A stretch of 8,089 nt of DNA from an alpha proteobacterium 3107. GTDB taxonomy: Bacteria; Pseudomonadota; Alphaproteobacteria; Rhodobacterales; Rhodobacteraceae. The notes beneath the pieces are model-generated. The model made no database searches, was not told the DNA's origin, and saw nothing but the letters and a program-made list of their open reading frames with translations. This document shows positions 1 to 5,782 of this stretch, piece after piece; within the stretch, counting starts at the first letter, position 1; each line of letters begins with the position of its first letter. A program made the position numbers and the translations under genes. Location of the stretch: the NCBI GenBank assembly GCA_001483205.1, contig JPPB01000317.1, positions 1 through 8,089 on the forward strand, in the 5' to 3' direction.

Positions 1-833
1 CGATTGCCAATCCGTTGCTTGATGAGATTTCGCTGAAAGGCGCGAAGGGTGTTCTGATCAACATAACCGGCGGTTATGACCTGACCCTGTTCGAGCTTGA
101 CGAGGCCGCGAACCGGATTCGCGAGGAAGTGGACCCGGAGGCCAACATCATCATCGGCTCGACGCAGGATCCTGAGATGGAGGGGATGATGCGGGTCTCG
201 GTGGTCGCGACCGGGATTGACGCCGGGCTTTCGGCAGCGGATGTGCCTTCACCGCGCCGGTTGGTGGCTTCGTCCCTGCCGGTGGATGCGGGCGCGGAAG
301 GGGCGGTTGCCGGGGATGCGGTTGCAGCCGAAGCCGTGCCGATCGCCGCGGAAGAACCGTCGCTGTTCGGGCAGGTGAGCGCCGATGATCCGGTGGCGGC
401 GATGGCGACGGCAGAGAATGCAGAGGTTGGCCCGCAGGATGACCTGCCGCCGCCCGTCTATCGGTTGCGCCCGGAAGAGGCGCAGCAGATGGAATCGGCA
501 GAGGCAGCCCCTGAGCCTGCGCACGGGGCGCAACCAGGTGTGCCGTCATCAGAAACAATGGCCCGCCTGAAAGCTGCGGTGCAGAAAATGCCCGAGGCCC
601 CGGCAGGGCGGGAAGCCGGTCAGCCGTTGCCGGGGGCGATCGGAGAGGGTGCCGCGCCCCGCCCGCGTTTCGGCATCAATTCGCTGATCAACCGCATGAC
701 CGGCCAGTCTCAGGAAGAAGCGCGCCGTCAGTCGCCGCCGTTCCGCTCTGCGTATGATGATGAGGACGAGACCGATACGGCGGAACAGGAACGCATCGAA
801 ATCCCGGCGTTTCTGCGCCGACAGGCGAACTGA
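1..833 (+). CDS. ftsZ: Cell division protein FtsZ, C-terminal part (5' end outside window)
   Basis: Tubulin-like GTPase that polymerises into the cytoplasmic Z-ring at the division site. The frame is open from base 3 and gives 276 residues, beginning [16 protein letters not shown]; this is the end of the GTPase domain and the start of the C-terminal subdomain. [15 protein letters not shown] and the [13 protein letters not shown] to VVATGIDA stretch are family hallmarks. A linker of about 185 residues rich in Ala, Pro, Glu and Gly follows, far longer than in E. coli FtsZ but usual for alphaproteobacteria. Within it [13 protein letters not shown] is a conserved-looking island. The last residues, [12 protein letters not shown], are the C-terminal peptide that binds membrane tethers and regulators. 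The apparent TTG start at base 15 is only a window-edge artefact. An intrinsic terminator follows the stop, so ftsZ ends its transcription unit here. Confidence 0.97.
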   Translation, partial: IANPLLDEISLKGAKGVLINITGGYDLTLFELDEAANRIREEVDPEANIIIGSTQDPEMEGMMRVSVVATGIDAGLSAADVPSPRRLVASSLPVDAGAEGAVAGDAVAAEAVPIAAEEPSLFGQVSADDPVAAMATAENAEVGPQDDLPPPVYRLRPEEAQQMESAEAAPEPAHGAQPGVPSSETMARLKAAVQKMPEAPAGREAGQPLPGAIGEGAAPRPRFGINSLINRMTGQSQEEARRQSPPFRSAYDDEDETDTAEQERIEIPAFLRRQAN

Positions 834-858
834 CGGTTGCGGGAAACAGGTGTCAGGA

Positions 859-887
859 GGCGGGGATACACCCCGCCTTTTGTTTTT
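859..887 (+). terminator. Intrinsic terminator of ftsZ
   Basis: A perfect 7-bp stem, GGCGGGG (859-865) and CCCCGCC (871-877), encloses a 5-base loop and is followed by TTTTGTTTTT. It starts 25 bases after the ftsZ stop. A GC stem with a T-tract is the classical Rho-independent form, and it points in the ftsZ direction. Confidence 0.88.
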
Positions 888-925
888 CAGAACAATGTCC
901 GCTGATCCGTATCGTCCACTCTCAA

Positions 926-1022
926 AGACCTCTGAGACCTCTGAATATTAGTGTATCGGCTGCCAAACCGTCCTGCCCGGCGGTTGCGGCCTAAGCAGCG
1001 CCTGCCCCGCCCCGCCCGTCAA
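926..1022 (+). repeat. Dispersed intergenic repeat, copy A
   Basis: The core at 935-983 aligns without gaps to copy C at 4386-4434, with about 39 of 49 bases identical by eye, and to copy B at about 4263-4303 with a 2-base gap. All copies are in the same orientation. Similarity to copy B continues weakly to about 1022 (GCGCCT and CCGCCCGT blocks). The first nine bases, AGACCTCTG, are tandemly duplicated at 926-934 and 935-943. The dyad AACCG/CGGTT (966-970, 981-985) could form a small hairpin. The rest of the 834-1121 gap, apart from the terminator, shows no supported gene. The element's function is unknown; it may be a Rhodobacterales-type interspersed repeat. Confidence 0.72.
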
Positions 1023-1121
1023 CTTGCCCGGATTTTGCACGGATACCCCATTCACGCCATGACTTTGCGGATGCGCCATGTTAACCCGCCGCCAGAAAAA
1101 TCCATCGGACCGGGAACCCGT

Positions 1122-1379
1122 ATGCAGCAAGACAACCGGCCCACGGGCCATGCCGCCCCCCGCCAGGCAGACCCGGCACCGACGATCCCCCACCCATGGT
1201 CGCCCGGTTTGCGCATTGCCTATGGGGCGTATCAGGGGCTGATCCATCTGGCCTTGCCCGTCCTGTTGCTGCTCCTGCTGATGCGGGCGCAGCGGGAACC
1301 GCTCTACGCCCGCAACCTGCGCCAGCGTTTTGGTGGCCACGCGCCCCCGGCTGTCGTGCCGCCCTTTTTCCCCGAATGA
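1122..1379 (+). pseudogene. Truncated Kdo-transferase (waaA-like) N-terminal remnant
   Basis: The reading frame opens at ATG 1122, with GGGAA a few bases upstream, and encodes 85 residues. Residues from about 28 onward (IAYGAYQGLIHLALP and the following Leu run) align ungapped with residues 15-54 of the intact waaA downstream. By eye about 17 of 41 positions are identical, including YQ-L-HLALP, a basic R after the membrane segment, P-Y, and RFG. This is the membrane anchor and first loop of a GT30 family protein. It stops just where the conserved Gly-Glu-Thr active-site motif should follow. The frame then runs PPFFPE and ends. A full enzyme needs over 400 residues, so the product cannot be active. 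I interpret it as the 5' end of a second, diverged waaA whose remainder has been deleted. A short membrane peptide could still be made. Confidence 0.68.
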
Positions 1380-1464
1380 GCAGGCGCGCCGCCTGATTGA
1401 TGGCCAAGGCGCGGCGAATGTGGTTGAAGAGGTGCTGAGGTTGCCGTCCGGAGAACGCCCATGA
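1372..1464 (+). pseudogene. C-terminal remnant of a PseG-like or WaaA-like glycosyl enzyme
   Basis: In a different frame from the preceding waaA-like remnant, this stretch reads PNEQARRLIDGQGAANVVEE then VLRLPSGERP and stop. A basic helix followed by (I/L)-D-G-x-G-A and a hydrophobic helix at the protein end resembles the C-terminus of PseG-type UDP-sugar hydrolases, which often precede pseI. A weaker resemblance to the last residues of the downstream WaaA (GRFCENYGGASARSL) makes a waaA C-terminus the alternative. No start codon or N-terminal domain is present. Its TGA overlaps the ATG of the next remnant as ATGA, the arrangement of an operon gene end. The identification rests on only about 30 residues and is tentative. 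Confidence 0.4.
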
Positions 1465-1697
1465 CCCTGATCCCCCTGACCATCGAAGGCAAGCACATTG
1501 GCCCGGCGGAAAGATGCCTGCTGATCGCCGGGGTCAGCGCCAACCATGACCGCGACCTGGATCAGGGCCATGTGCCGACAGATGCCGGTTTCCGCTTTGT
1601 GCGCCCCGGTGCGGGGATTCCGCCCGATGACCACCCGCTCAGCCGCACCACCCGCCCCGGCGATCTTGTCACTCGTGACGATTGTTGCCGGACATGA
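1461..1697 (+). pseudogene. Internally deleted pseudaminic/sialic acid synthase (PseI/NeuB family) remnant
   Basis: The frame encodes 78 residues with GGAG at 1450-1453 as ribosome binding site. Residues 1-35 read like the N-terminus of NeuB/PseI: an I-x-G-x-x-IGP stretch, then CLLIAGVSANHDRDLDQ, corresponding to the family IAE-x-NH-DL pattern. Residues 36-75 resemble the C-terminal SAF (antifreeze-like) domain: FRFVRPGAGIPPDD and then RPGDLVTRDD. The whole TIM barrel, some 250 residues, that should lie between is absent. The two ends are joined in frame near 1563-1570. The expected Glu of IAE is Gly here (GGG where GAG would be Glu). Intact members condense PEP with a hexosamine derivative to make nonulosonic acids; this product cannot. 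Its TGA overlaps the waaA ATG. The family call comes from motifs only. Confidence 0.58.
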
Positions 1698-3088
1698 CAG
1701 GAAAGGCCGCTTTTCTCCGCCCGCTCAGGATGCGTCTGGCCCTGATCTTGTATCAGGCGCTGCTGCATCTGGCACTCCCGGCGCTGGTGGCGGTCATGCT
1801 TGTGCGTTACCGCAAAGGGCCGCGTTATCCTCTGCGGTTCGCCGACAGGTTCGGGTTCGGGCCGCGCGCGCCCGCCGGGGCAATCTGGGTTCTGGCGGCC
1901 TCTCTGGGTGAAACCCGCGCTGTCAACCCGCTGGTGGACCGGCTGCTGACGCGGGGAAATCACGTCATAATGACCCACAGCTCGCCCGCCGGTCTTTCCG
2001 AGAGCAGGCGGCTCTTTGCGGATGCCATCGCGCGCGGGCAACTGACCTGCGGCTATATAGTGGCAGACCTTTTTTGGGCGGTTGAAGCCTTCCTGCGCCG
2101 CAACCGGCCGGCTCTGGGTCTGGTGGTCGAAAGCGAAATTTGGCCTGAAATCCTGTCGCGCGCTGATCGCAAGGGCATACCCATGGTTCACGTCAACGGC
2201 AATATTACGGACCGCACCGTCAGGCGCGATGCCAAATGGTTCGGTGGTGCGCGGTTTTTGCTGTTTCAGGCCTTTCAGAAAATCCTGACAAAATCCGAGG
2301 CACACCGCGAAAGATACCTGCGGATTGGCGTTCCGGCGGATCGGGTCAAGGCGGTTGGAGAGATGAAATTCGACCAGCCTGTCGATCCTGCGCGTTCCGC
2401 ACATACGGCGCGGGCCGGGGCGCTGCGCGCCAGGTGGGGGGAGGCGCGCAGGACGTTTATGATCGCAAGCTCGGTCAGAGACGAAGAAGACGCGCTGTTC
2501 GGGCTGGTCGCCACCCTTCTGGCCCTGCCCGTGCGCCCGCGTATCGTCTGGGCACCGCGCAGCCCGCAGCGCTTTGACGCCGTGGCGGCGAAAGCTGTCT
2601 CTGAAGGGGTCAGGGTCGCGCGCCGGAGCGTTGCACTGGATGCTGATCTGACAGGCGACATTCCGGGCGACATCGATATTCTGATCGGTGATTCCATCGG
2701 CGAGATGAGTTTCTATTATCAGCTTGCGGACCTGGTTTTCGTGGGGGCAACGCTGTCTGACCACGGCGGGCACAACATCATCGAGCCGCTTGCCTTCGGG
2801 CGTCCGGTGGTGATCGGGCCAAGCATGTTCGGGATAACCTTTCCCGCTGTTGAGGCCATCGCCGTCGGCGCGTGTGAAAGCCTGCCCGATGCCGAAGCAC
2901 TGACAAAGCGGGTCGGGGTGCTTTTTCAGAACCCGCAGGCGCTCGCAGACTTCACGCGCGCCTCCGGGCGGTTTTGCGAGAATTACGGCGGAGCCAGCGC
3001 CAGAAGCCTGTGCGAACTGCGCCCGTGGTTGCCTGCCCCCACGTTCTCAGTCCGTGCGGCGGAACAGGACGATGGCGGGCGGTTTTAA
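1694..3088 (+). CDS. waaA: 3-deoxy-D-manno-octulosonic acid (Kdo) transferase, GT30
   Basis: Predicted to transfer Kdo from CMP-Kdo to lipid A precursor or a related lipid acceptor on the inner-membrane cytoplasmic face. The chosen ATG at 1694 overlaps the upstream TGA (ATGA), suggesting coupling; an in-frame TTG at 1682 is less likely. The 464-residue product is slightly long for the family. It has a hydrophobic N-terminal anchor at about 15-37. The ASLGET motif holds the catalytic-type Glu73, and VVESEIWPE lies at about 144-151. WAPRSPQRF is at 286-294, where many homologues have PRHPER. The donor-site region GDSIGEM is followed by DHGGHNIIEP at 356-365 and a GRPVVIGP segment. The last roughly 15 residues are a polar tail. 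All blocks are in order with no frame break, so it looks functional, though the His-to-Ser change suggests a divergent paralogue that may build another Kdo-containing glycan. Confidence 0.88.
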   Translation: MTGKAAFLRPLRMRLALILYQALLHLALPALVAVMLVRYRKGPRYPLRFADRFGFGPRAPAGAIWVLAASLGETRAVNPLVDRLLTRGNHVIMTHSSPAGLSESRRLFADAIARGQLTCGYIVADLFWAVEAFLRRNRPALGLVVESEIWPEILSRADRKGIPMVHVNGNITDRTVRRDAKWFGGARFLLFQAFQKILTKSEAHRERYLRIGVPADRVKAVGEMKFDQPVDPARSAHTARAGALRARWGEARRTFMIASSVRDEEDALFGLVATLLALPVRPRIVWAPRSPQRFDAVAAKAVSEGVRVARRSVALDADLTGDIPGDIDILIGDSIGEMSFYYQLADLVFVGATLSDHGGHNIIEPLAFGRPVVIGPSMFGITFPAVEAIAVGACESLPDAEALTKRVGVLFQNPQALADFTRASGRFCENYGGASARSLCELRPWLPAPTFSVRAAEQDDGGRF

Positions 3089-3152
3089 CCAGCGGCGCGA
3101 TGCCCCGTCGTCGCCCCGGTGCTGTGGCCCCCACGCCCTGACCAACACCCCC

Positions 3153-3180
3153 TTGCAATCCATATCTTCTCTGCTAAGCT
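3153..3180 (+). promoter_or_regulatory. Possible sigma-70-like promoter for the Nudix gene
   Basis: TTGCAA (3153-3158), a 16-base spacer and TAAGCT (3175-3180) lie 62 bases before the proposed Nudix start, in the 154-base gap after waaA. The -35 box matches the consensus at four of six positions and the -10 box at only three. The gap itself suggests a separate promoter, but the exact boxes are a guess. Confidence 0.28.
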
Positions 3181-3242
3181 GCCGGAAACACAACATTTCG
3201 ACCGGCAGGCAGAGACGAGGCCAATCGGGTGGCGGTATCACG

Positions 3243-3719
3243 GTGACGGCAGTTCAACTGCAACAGCAACCGATCAGGCTGGGCGGCCTGCAAAAGTGCG
3301 ATGTCAGCACCCAGTTTGGTGCGCTCTGTCATCGGGTCAGGAACGGCAAGGTTCAGGTGCTGCTTATCACCAGCCGGGAGAGCGGGCGCTGGCTCACCCC
3401 CAAGGGCTGGCCGGTGGACAACGCGACGCCTTCCCAGACCGCCCTGCGCGAGGCCTATGAGGAAGCGGGGGTTGAGGGCAAGGCCACCCCGGTCTGCGTC
3501 GGCATCTATTCCTATCAGAAGGCGGTTGACCGGCAGGTCCGGCGGCCCTGTATCGTCGCGGTGTTTCCGGTGCGGGTGCGGCGGCTGCTGAAGGACTATC
3601 CCGAGGCCCACATGCGCAAACGCAAATGGTTCGTGCGGAAAAAGGCGGCGGCGCTGGTGGACGAACCGGAGCTTTCGGCGATCATACGGCAGTTTGACCC
3701 GGCGCGGTTGCCCGGATGA
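3243..3719 (+). CDS. Nudix hydrolase
   Basis: Nudix proteins cleave nucleoside diphosphates linked to another moiety, with a metal held by the Nudix box. From GTG 3243 the product is 158 residues. The frame is open back to 3054, but that part overlaps the waaA end and reads as noncoding, low-complexity sequence. A weak GGGTGG lies about 10 bases upstream of the GTG. The core VLLITSRESGRWLTPKGWP leads into the Nudix box at residues 55-77, spelled G-x5-A-x7-REAYEEAGV. The metal-binding RExxEE is intact, but the first Glu of the classical G-x5-E is Ala, as in the DIPP-like alphaproteobacterial subfamily I recall. The PEAHMRKRKWF segment near the C-terminus fits that subfamily, whose members may act on diphosphoinositol-like or dinucleotide polyphosphates. 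The substrate here is unknown. DUF1178 follows after 70 bases. Confidence 0.85.
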   Translation: MTAVQLQQQPIRLGGLQKCDVSTQFGALCHRVRNGKVQVLLITSRESGRWLTPKGWPVDNATPSQTALREAYEEAGVEGKATPVCVGIYSYQKAVDRQVRRPCIVAVFPVRVRRLLKDYPEAHMRKRKWFVRKKAAALVDEPELSAIIRQFDPARLPG

Positions 3720-3789
3720 AACGCAGAAACCGGTTTGATTCCGGTCGCCGGATGGTTATGTATCCTTGGGGCAAGAGGTGCGCTCTGAC

Positions 3790-4221
3790 ATGATCCGCTA
3801 TACGCTGAAATGTGCGAATGGCCACAGCTTTGAAAGCTGGTTCCGGTCTGCCGATGCCTATGAGCGGGTCAGGGCGGCGGGCATGGTGGCCTGCGCCGAA
3901 TGCGGCTCGACCGAGGTGGACAAGACGATCATGGCCCCGAATGTGCGTCCGGGCCGGAAGGCAGAGGCCCGGCGGTCCCGCGCCCCGGCTGACCCGCTGG
4001 CGGGCAGAGAGGCGATGCTGGCCCGCATCAGGGCCGAAGTCGAGGCGAACTCGGAATATGTCGGCATGAATTTCGCCAGCGAGGCCCGCGCCATTCACGA
4101 GGGCGATGCACCGGGGCGCTCGATTTACGGCGAGGCCCGGCCACGGGACGCGAAGTCGCTGATCGAGGATGGCATCCCCGTTGCACCGCTGCCGTTCACG
4201 CCGACGCGGAAGACCAACTGA
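3790..4221 (+). CDS. DUF1178 family protein (zinc-ribbon-like N-terminus)
   Basis: This is a 143-residue protein of unknown function, widespread in alphaproteobacteria. I chose the ATG at 3790 because MIRYTLKCANGHSFESWF is the canonical start of the family; an upstream in-frame ATG at 3766 would add eight residues that do not look conserved. AAGAGGTG (3773-3780) serves as ribosome binding site. Cys8 with His12 and Cys35-x2-Cys38 resemble a zinc-ribbon. The CGSTEVDKTIMAPNV block follows, then a basic variable stretch, and then an Arg/Glu-rich segment leading to YVGMNFASEARAIHEGD, the second conserved family block. The tail IEDGIPVAPLPF is also typical. It is soluble with no signal peptide or membrane segment. 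A weak promoter may lie at TTGATT/TATGTA (3735-3762), since 70 bases separate it from the Nudix gene. Confidence 0.88.
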   Translation: MIRYTLKCANGHSFESWFRSADAYERVRAAGMVACAECGSTEVDKTIMAPNVRPGRKAEARRSRAPADPLAGREAMLARIRAEVEANSEYVGMNFASEARAIHEGDAPGRSIYGEARPRDAKSLIEDGIPVAPLPFTPTRKTN

Positions 4222-4259
4222 GGGTTTCGCGCCCAGGGTCAGGCGGCATAACGTAAATT

Positions 4260-4360
4260 CCCCTGCATATTGGCATATCGGTTGCCAACCATCCGCCCGG
4301 CGGAACTGCCCGAGCCGCGCCTTGGGGCTCCGCCCGTTCGGCCCTGAAACGGTCCGCCGG
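4260..4360 (+). repeat. Dispersed repeat copy B with long imperfect inverted repeat
   Basis: The core CTGCATATTGGCATATCGG and the following GCCAACC through GCCCGGCGG match copies A and C in the same orientation. It contains GGTTG-C-CAACC (4280-4290). An 8-base arm pair, CCGGCGGA (4297-4304) and TCCGCCGG (4353-4360), encloses a second pair, GAGCC (4312-4316) and GGCTC (4326-4330), so the RNA could fold into a branched or long hairpin. It begins 38 bases after the DUF1178 stop and could also end that transcript, but there is no T-tract, so it is not a standard terminator. The function is unknown. Confidence 0.7.
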
Positions 4361-4370
4361 ACGCACCCCC

Positions 4371-4384
4371 TTATCCGCGGATAA
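4371..4384. other. 14-bp perfect palindrome between repeat copies B and C
   Basis: TTATCCGCGGATAA is identical to its reverse complement. It sits between repeat copies B and C, upstream of lysC. It may be an operator-like site for a dimeric regulator, or part of the repeat unit. No matching second site was seen in the window. Confidence 0.5.
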
Positions 4385-4385
4385 A

Positions 4386-4435
4386 AGACCTCTGCATATT
4401 GGCGCATCAGCGGCCAACCTGTCCCGCCCGGCTGA
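4386..4435 (+). repeat. Dispersed repeat copy C
   Basis: This starts AGACCTCTGCATATTGGC and ends CCCGCCCGGCTGA. It aligns ungapped to copy A (about 39/49 identical) and with a 2-base gap to copy B. It lies 129 bases after copy B, a multiple of three, and ends 93 bases before the lysC start. It lacks the long flanking inverted repeat of copy B. The rest of 4222-4528 holds no supported gene. Confidence 0.7.
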
Positions 4436-4528
4436 GCTATCATGCACAGGTTTTCCATTTGCCTTGCCCCGCCATCCCTTCGCGCCTATGACACGGGCGT
4501 TGAACCAGCGGGGCGGAAGAAACCCACC

Positions 4529-5773
4529 ATGCCGTTACTGGTGATGAAATTCGGAGGCACCTCGGTCGGCTCCCCGGACCTGATCCGGCGCGCCGCCGGG
4601 CGCGTGGCCGCCGAGGTCGCAAGGGGCCATGATGTCATCGTCATCGTCTCGGCCATGTCGGGCGAAACCGACAGGCTGTCCGGGATGGTGTCCGAAACCT
4701 CGGCCCTGTTCGACGCGCGGGAATATGACGCCGTGGTCAGCGCGGGCGAAAACGTCACCGCCGGTCTGATGGCCCTGACCTTGCAGGAAATGGACGTGCC
4801 CGCCCGAAGCTGGCAGGGCTGGCAGGTGCCGCTGAACACCACATCGGCCCATTCCGCCGCGCGCATCGAGGACATCCCCACCGGCAACATCACCGCCAAA
4901 TTCGCCGAGGGTATGAAGGTCGCCGTGGTTGCGGGCTTTCAGGGCGTCAGCCCCGAGGGGCGGATCACCACCCTGGGGCGCGGCGGCTCTGACACCACCG
5001 CCGTTGCCTTTGCCGCCGCCTTCGGGGCCGCACGCTGCGACATATACACCGATGTTGACGGCGTTTATACGACCGATCCGCGTATCAGCTCGGGCGCGCG
5101 TCGGCTGAACCGGATTGCGTTCGAGGAAATGCTGGAACTCGCCAGTCTCGGGGCGCGGGTGCTGCAAACCCGTTCGGTCGAGCTGGCCATGCGCTATAAG
5201 GTCAAGCTGCGGGTGTTGTCGAGCTTTGCGGACGGCGACGGCGACGAGGCAACGGGCACACTGGTTTGCGATGAGGAGGAAAGAATGGAATCCAATGTCG
5301 TGTCGGGCGTCGCCCATTCCCGTGACGAGGCGCAGATGACCCTGGTCTCGGTCGCCGACCGCCCCGGCATTGCCGCGGCGATTTTCGGCCCGCTGTCCGG
5401 GGCAGGCGTCAATGTGGACATGATCGTGCAGAATATCGCCGAAGAGGGCCGCACGGATATGACCTTTTCCCTGCCCACCGATCAGGTGCCCCGCGCCGAA
5501 AAGGCCCTGCGGCAGGCCAAGACGGACGGCAACATCAATTTCCACGACCTGATTGCCGATGTGAATGTCGCCAAGGTCTCGGTGGTGGGGATCGGGATGC
5601 GCAGCCATACCGGGGTTGCCGCCCGGATGTTCGAGGCCCTGCACGCGGAAGGCATCAATATCAAGGTCATCACAACCTCTGAAATAAAAATTTCCGTGCT
5701 TATAGACCGGAAATATATGGAACTCGCGGTTCAGGCCCTGCATGATGCCTTCGGGTTGGAGAAAGCGGGCTGA
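4529..5773 (+). CDS. lysC: Aspartate kinase (aspartokinase) with C-terminal ACT domains
   Basis: Phosphorylates L-aspartate with ATP, the first committed step toward lysine, threonine, methionine and diaminopimelate. The ATG at 4529 gives 414 residues, the usual length, and opens with MPLLVMKFGGTSVGS, the conserved nucleotide-binding start. GGAAG (4515-4519) is the likely ribosome site. The frame extends up to 4442, but the added residues do not resemble the family. Visible motifs are VIVIVSAMSGETDRL, the GRGGSDTT phosphate/aspartate site at 150-157, and YTDVDGVYTTDPR at about 172-184. Two ACT regulatory domains follow: one begins at about 262 (MTLVSVADRPGIAAAIFGPL), the other covers VAKVSVVGIGMRSHTG to TTSEIKISVLI. 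This form is typically feedback-inhibited by lysine and/or threonine. A possible -10 TATCAT (4438-4443) lacks a good -35. ptsP follows after 9 bases, so the two are probably co-transcribed. Confidence 0.97.
   Translation: MPLLVMKFGGTSVGSPDLIRRAAGRVAAEVARGHDVIVIVSAMSGETDRLSGMVSETSALFDAREYDAVVSAGENVTAGLMALTLQEMDVPARSWQGWQVPLNTTSAHSAARIEDIPTGNITAKFAEGMKVAVVAGFQGVSPEGRITTLGRGGSDTTAVAFAAAFGAARCDIYTDVDGVYTTDPRISSGARRLNRIAFEEMLELASLGARVLQTRSVELAMRYKVKLRVLSSFADGDGDEATGTLVCDEEERMESNVVSGVAHSRDEAQMTLVSVADRPGIAAAIFGPLSGAGVNVDMIVQNIAEEGRTDMTFSLPTDQVPRAEKALRQAKTDGNINFHDLIADVNVAKVSVVGIGMRSHTGVAARMFEALHAEGINIKVITTSEIKISVLIDRKYMELAVQALHDAFGLEKAG
5274..5287 (+). promoter_or_regulatory. Internal ribosome binding site and in-frame ATG for a LysC regulatory (beta) subunit
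   Basis: A perfect AGGAGG (5274-5279) lies five bases before an ATG at 5285 that is in the lysC frame. Translation from it would give 162 residues, MESNVVSGVAHSRDEAQMTL onward, which is just the ACT region. In Bacillus and Corynebacterium an internal start at the equivalent place makes the beta subunit of an alpha2-beta2 aspartokinase. Initiation here is inferred. The Glu-Glu-Glu-Arg-Met-Glu codons could create the signal by chance. Confidence 0.5.
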
Positions 5774-5782
5774 ACCGGGCCG

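Noticed and set aside
948..1634. 228-codon minus-strand frame across the remnant region
   Set aside because: The + strand shows family motifs in three frames, while this one is Gly/Arg-rich with no motif. It is a GC shadow, although it covers an otherwise gene-poor area.
1562..2773. 403-codon minus-strand frame antisense to waaA
   Set aside because: It overlaps the clearly conserved waaA and has no motif of its own.
3054..3242. N-terminal extension of the Nudix reading frame
   Set aside because: It overlaps the waaA end, reads as unconserved Arg/Ser/Cys-rich sequence, and would remove the likely promoter gap.
3727..3745. AAACCGGTTT palindrome and ACCGG/CCGGT hairpin after the Nudix gene as a terminator
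   Set aside because: The stem is only five bases and no T-tract follows.
926..4435. CRISPR array from the three repeats
   Set aside because: There are only three imperfect copies, two of them 129 bases apart and one over 3 kb away, with no regular spacers and no cas genes.
3682..4458. 258-codon minus-strand frame covering DUF1178 and repeats B and C
   Set aside because: Half of it is antisense to DUF1178 and the rest is repeat sequence. The repeated PICRG pattern is reported as a finding rather than a gene.
4442..4528. Upstream extension of lysC
   Set aside because: The family begins at MPLLVMKFGGTS. The extra 29 residues are not family-like, and a ribosome site sits before 4529.
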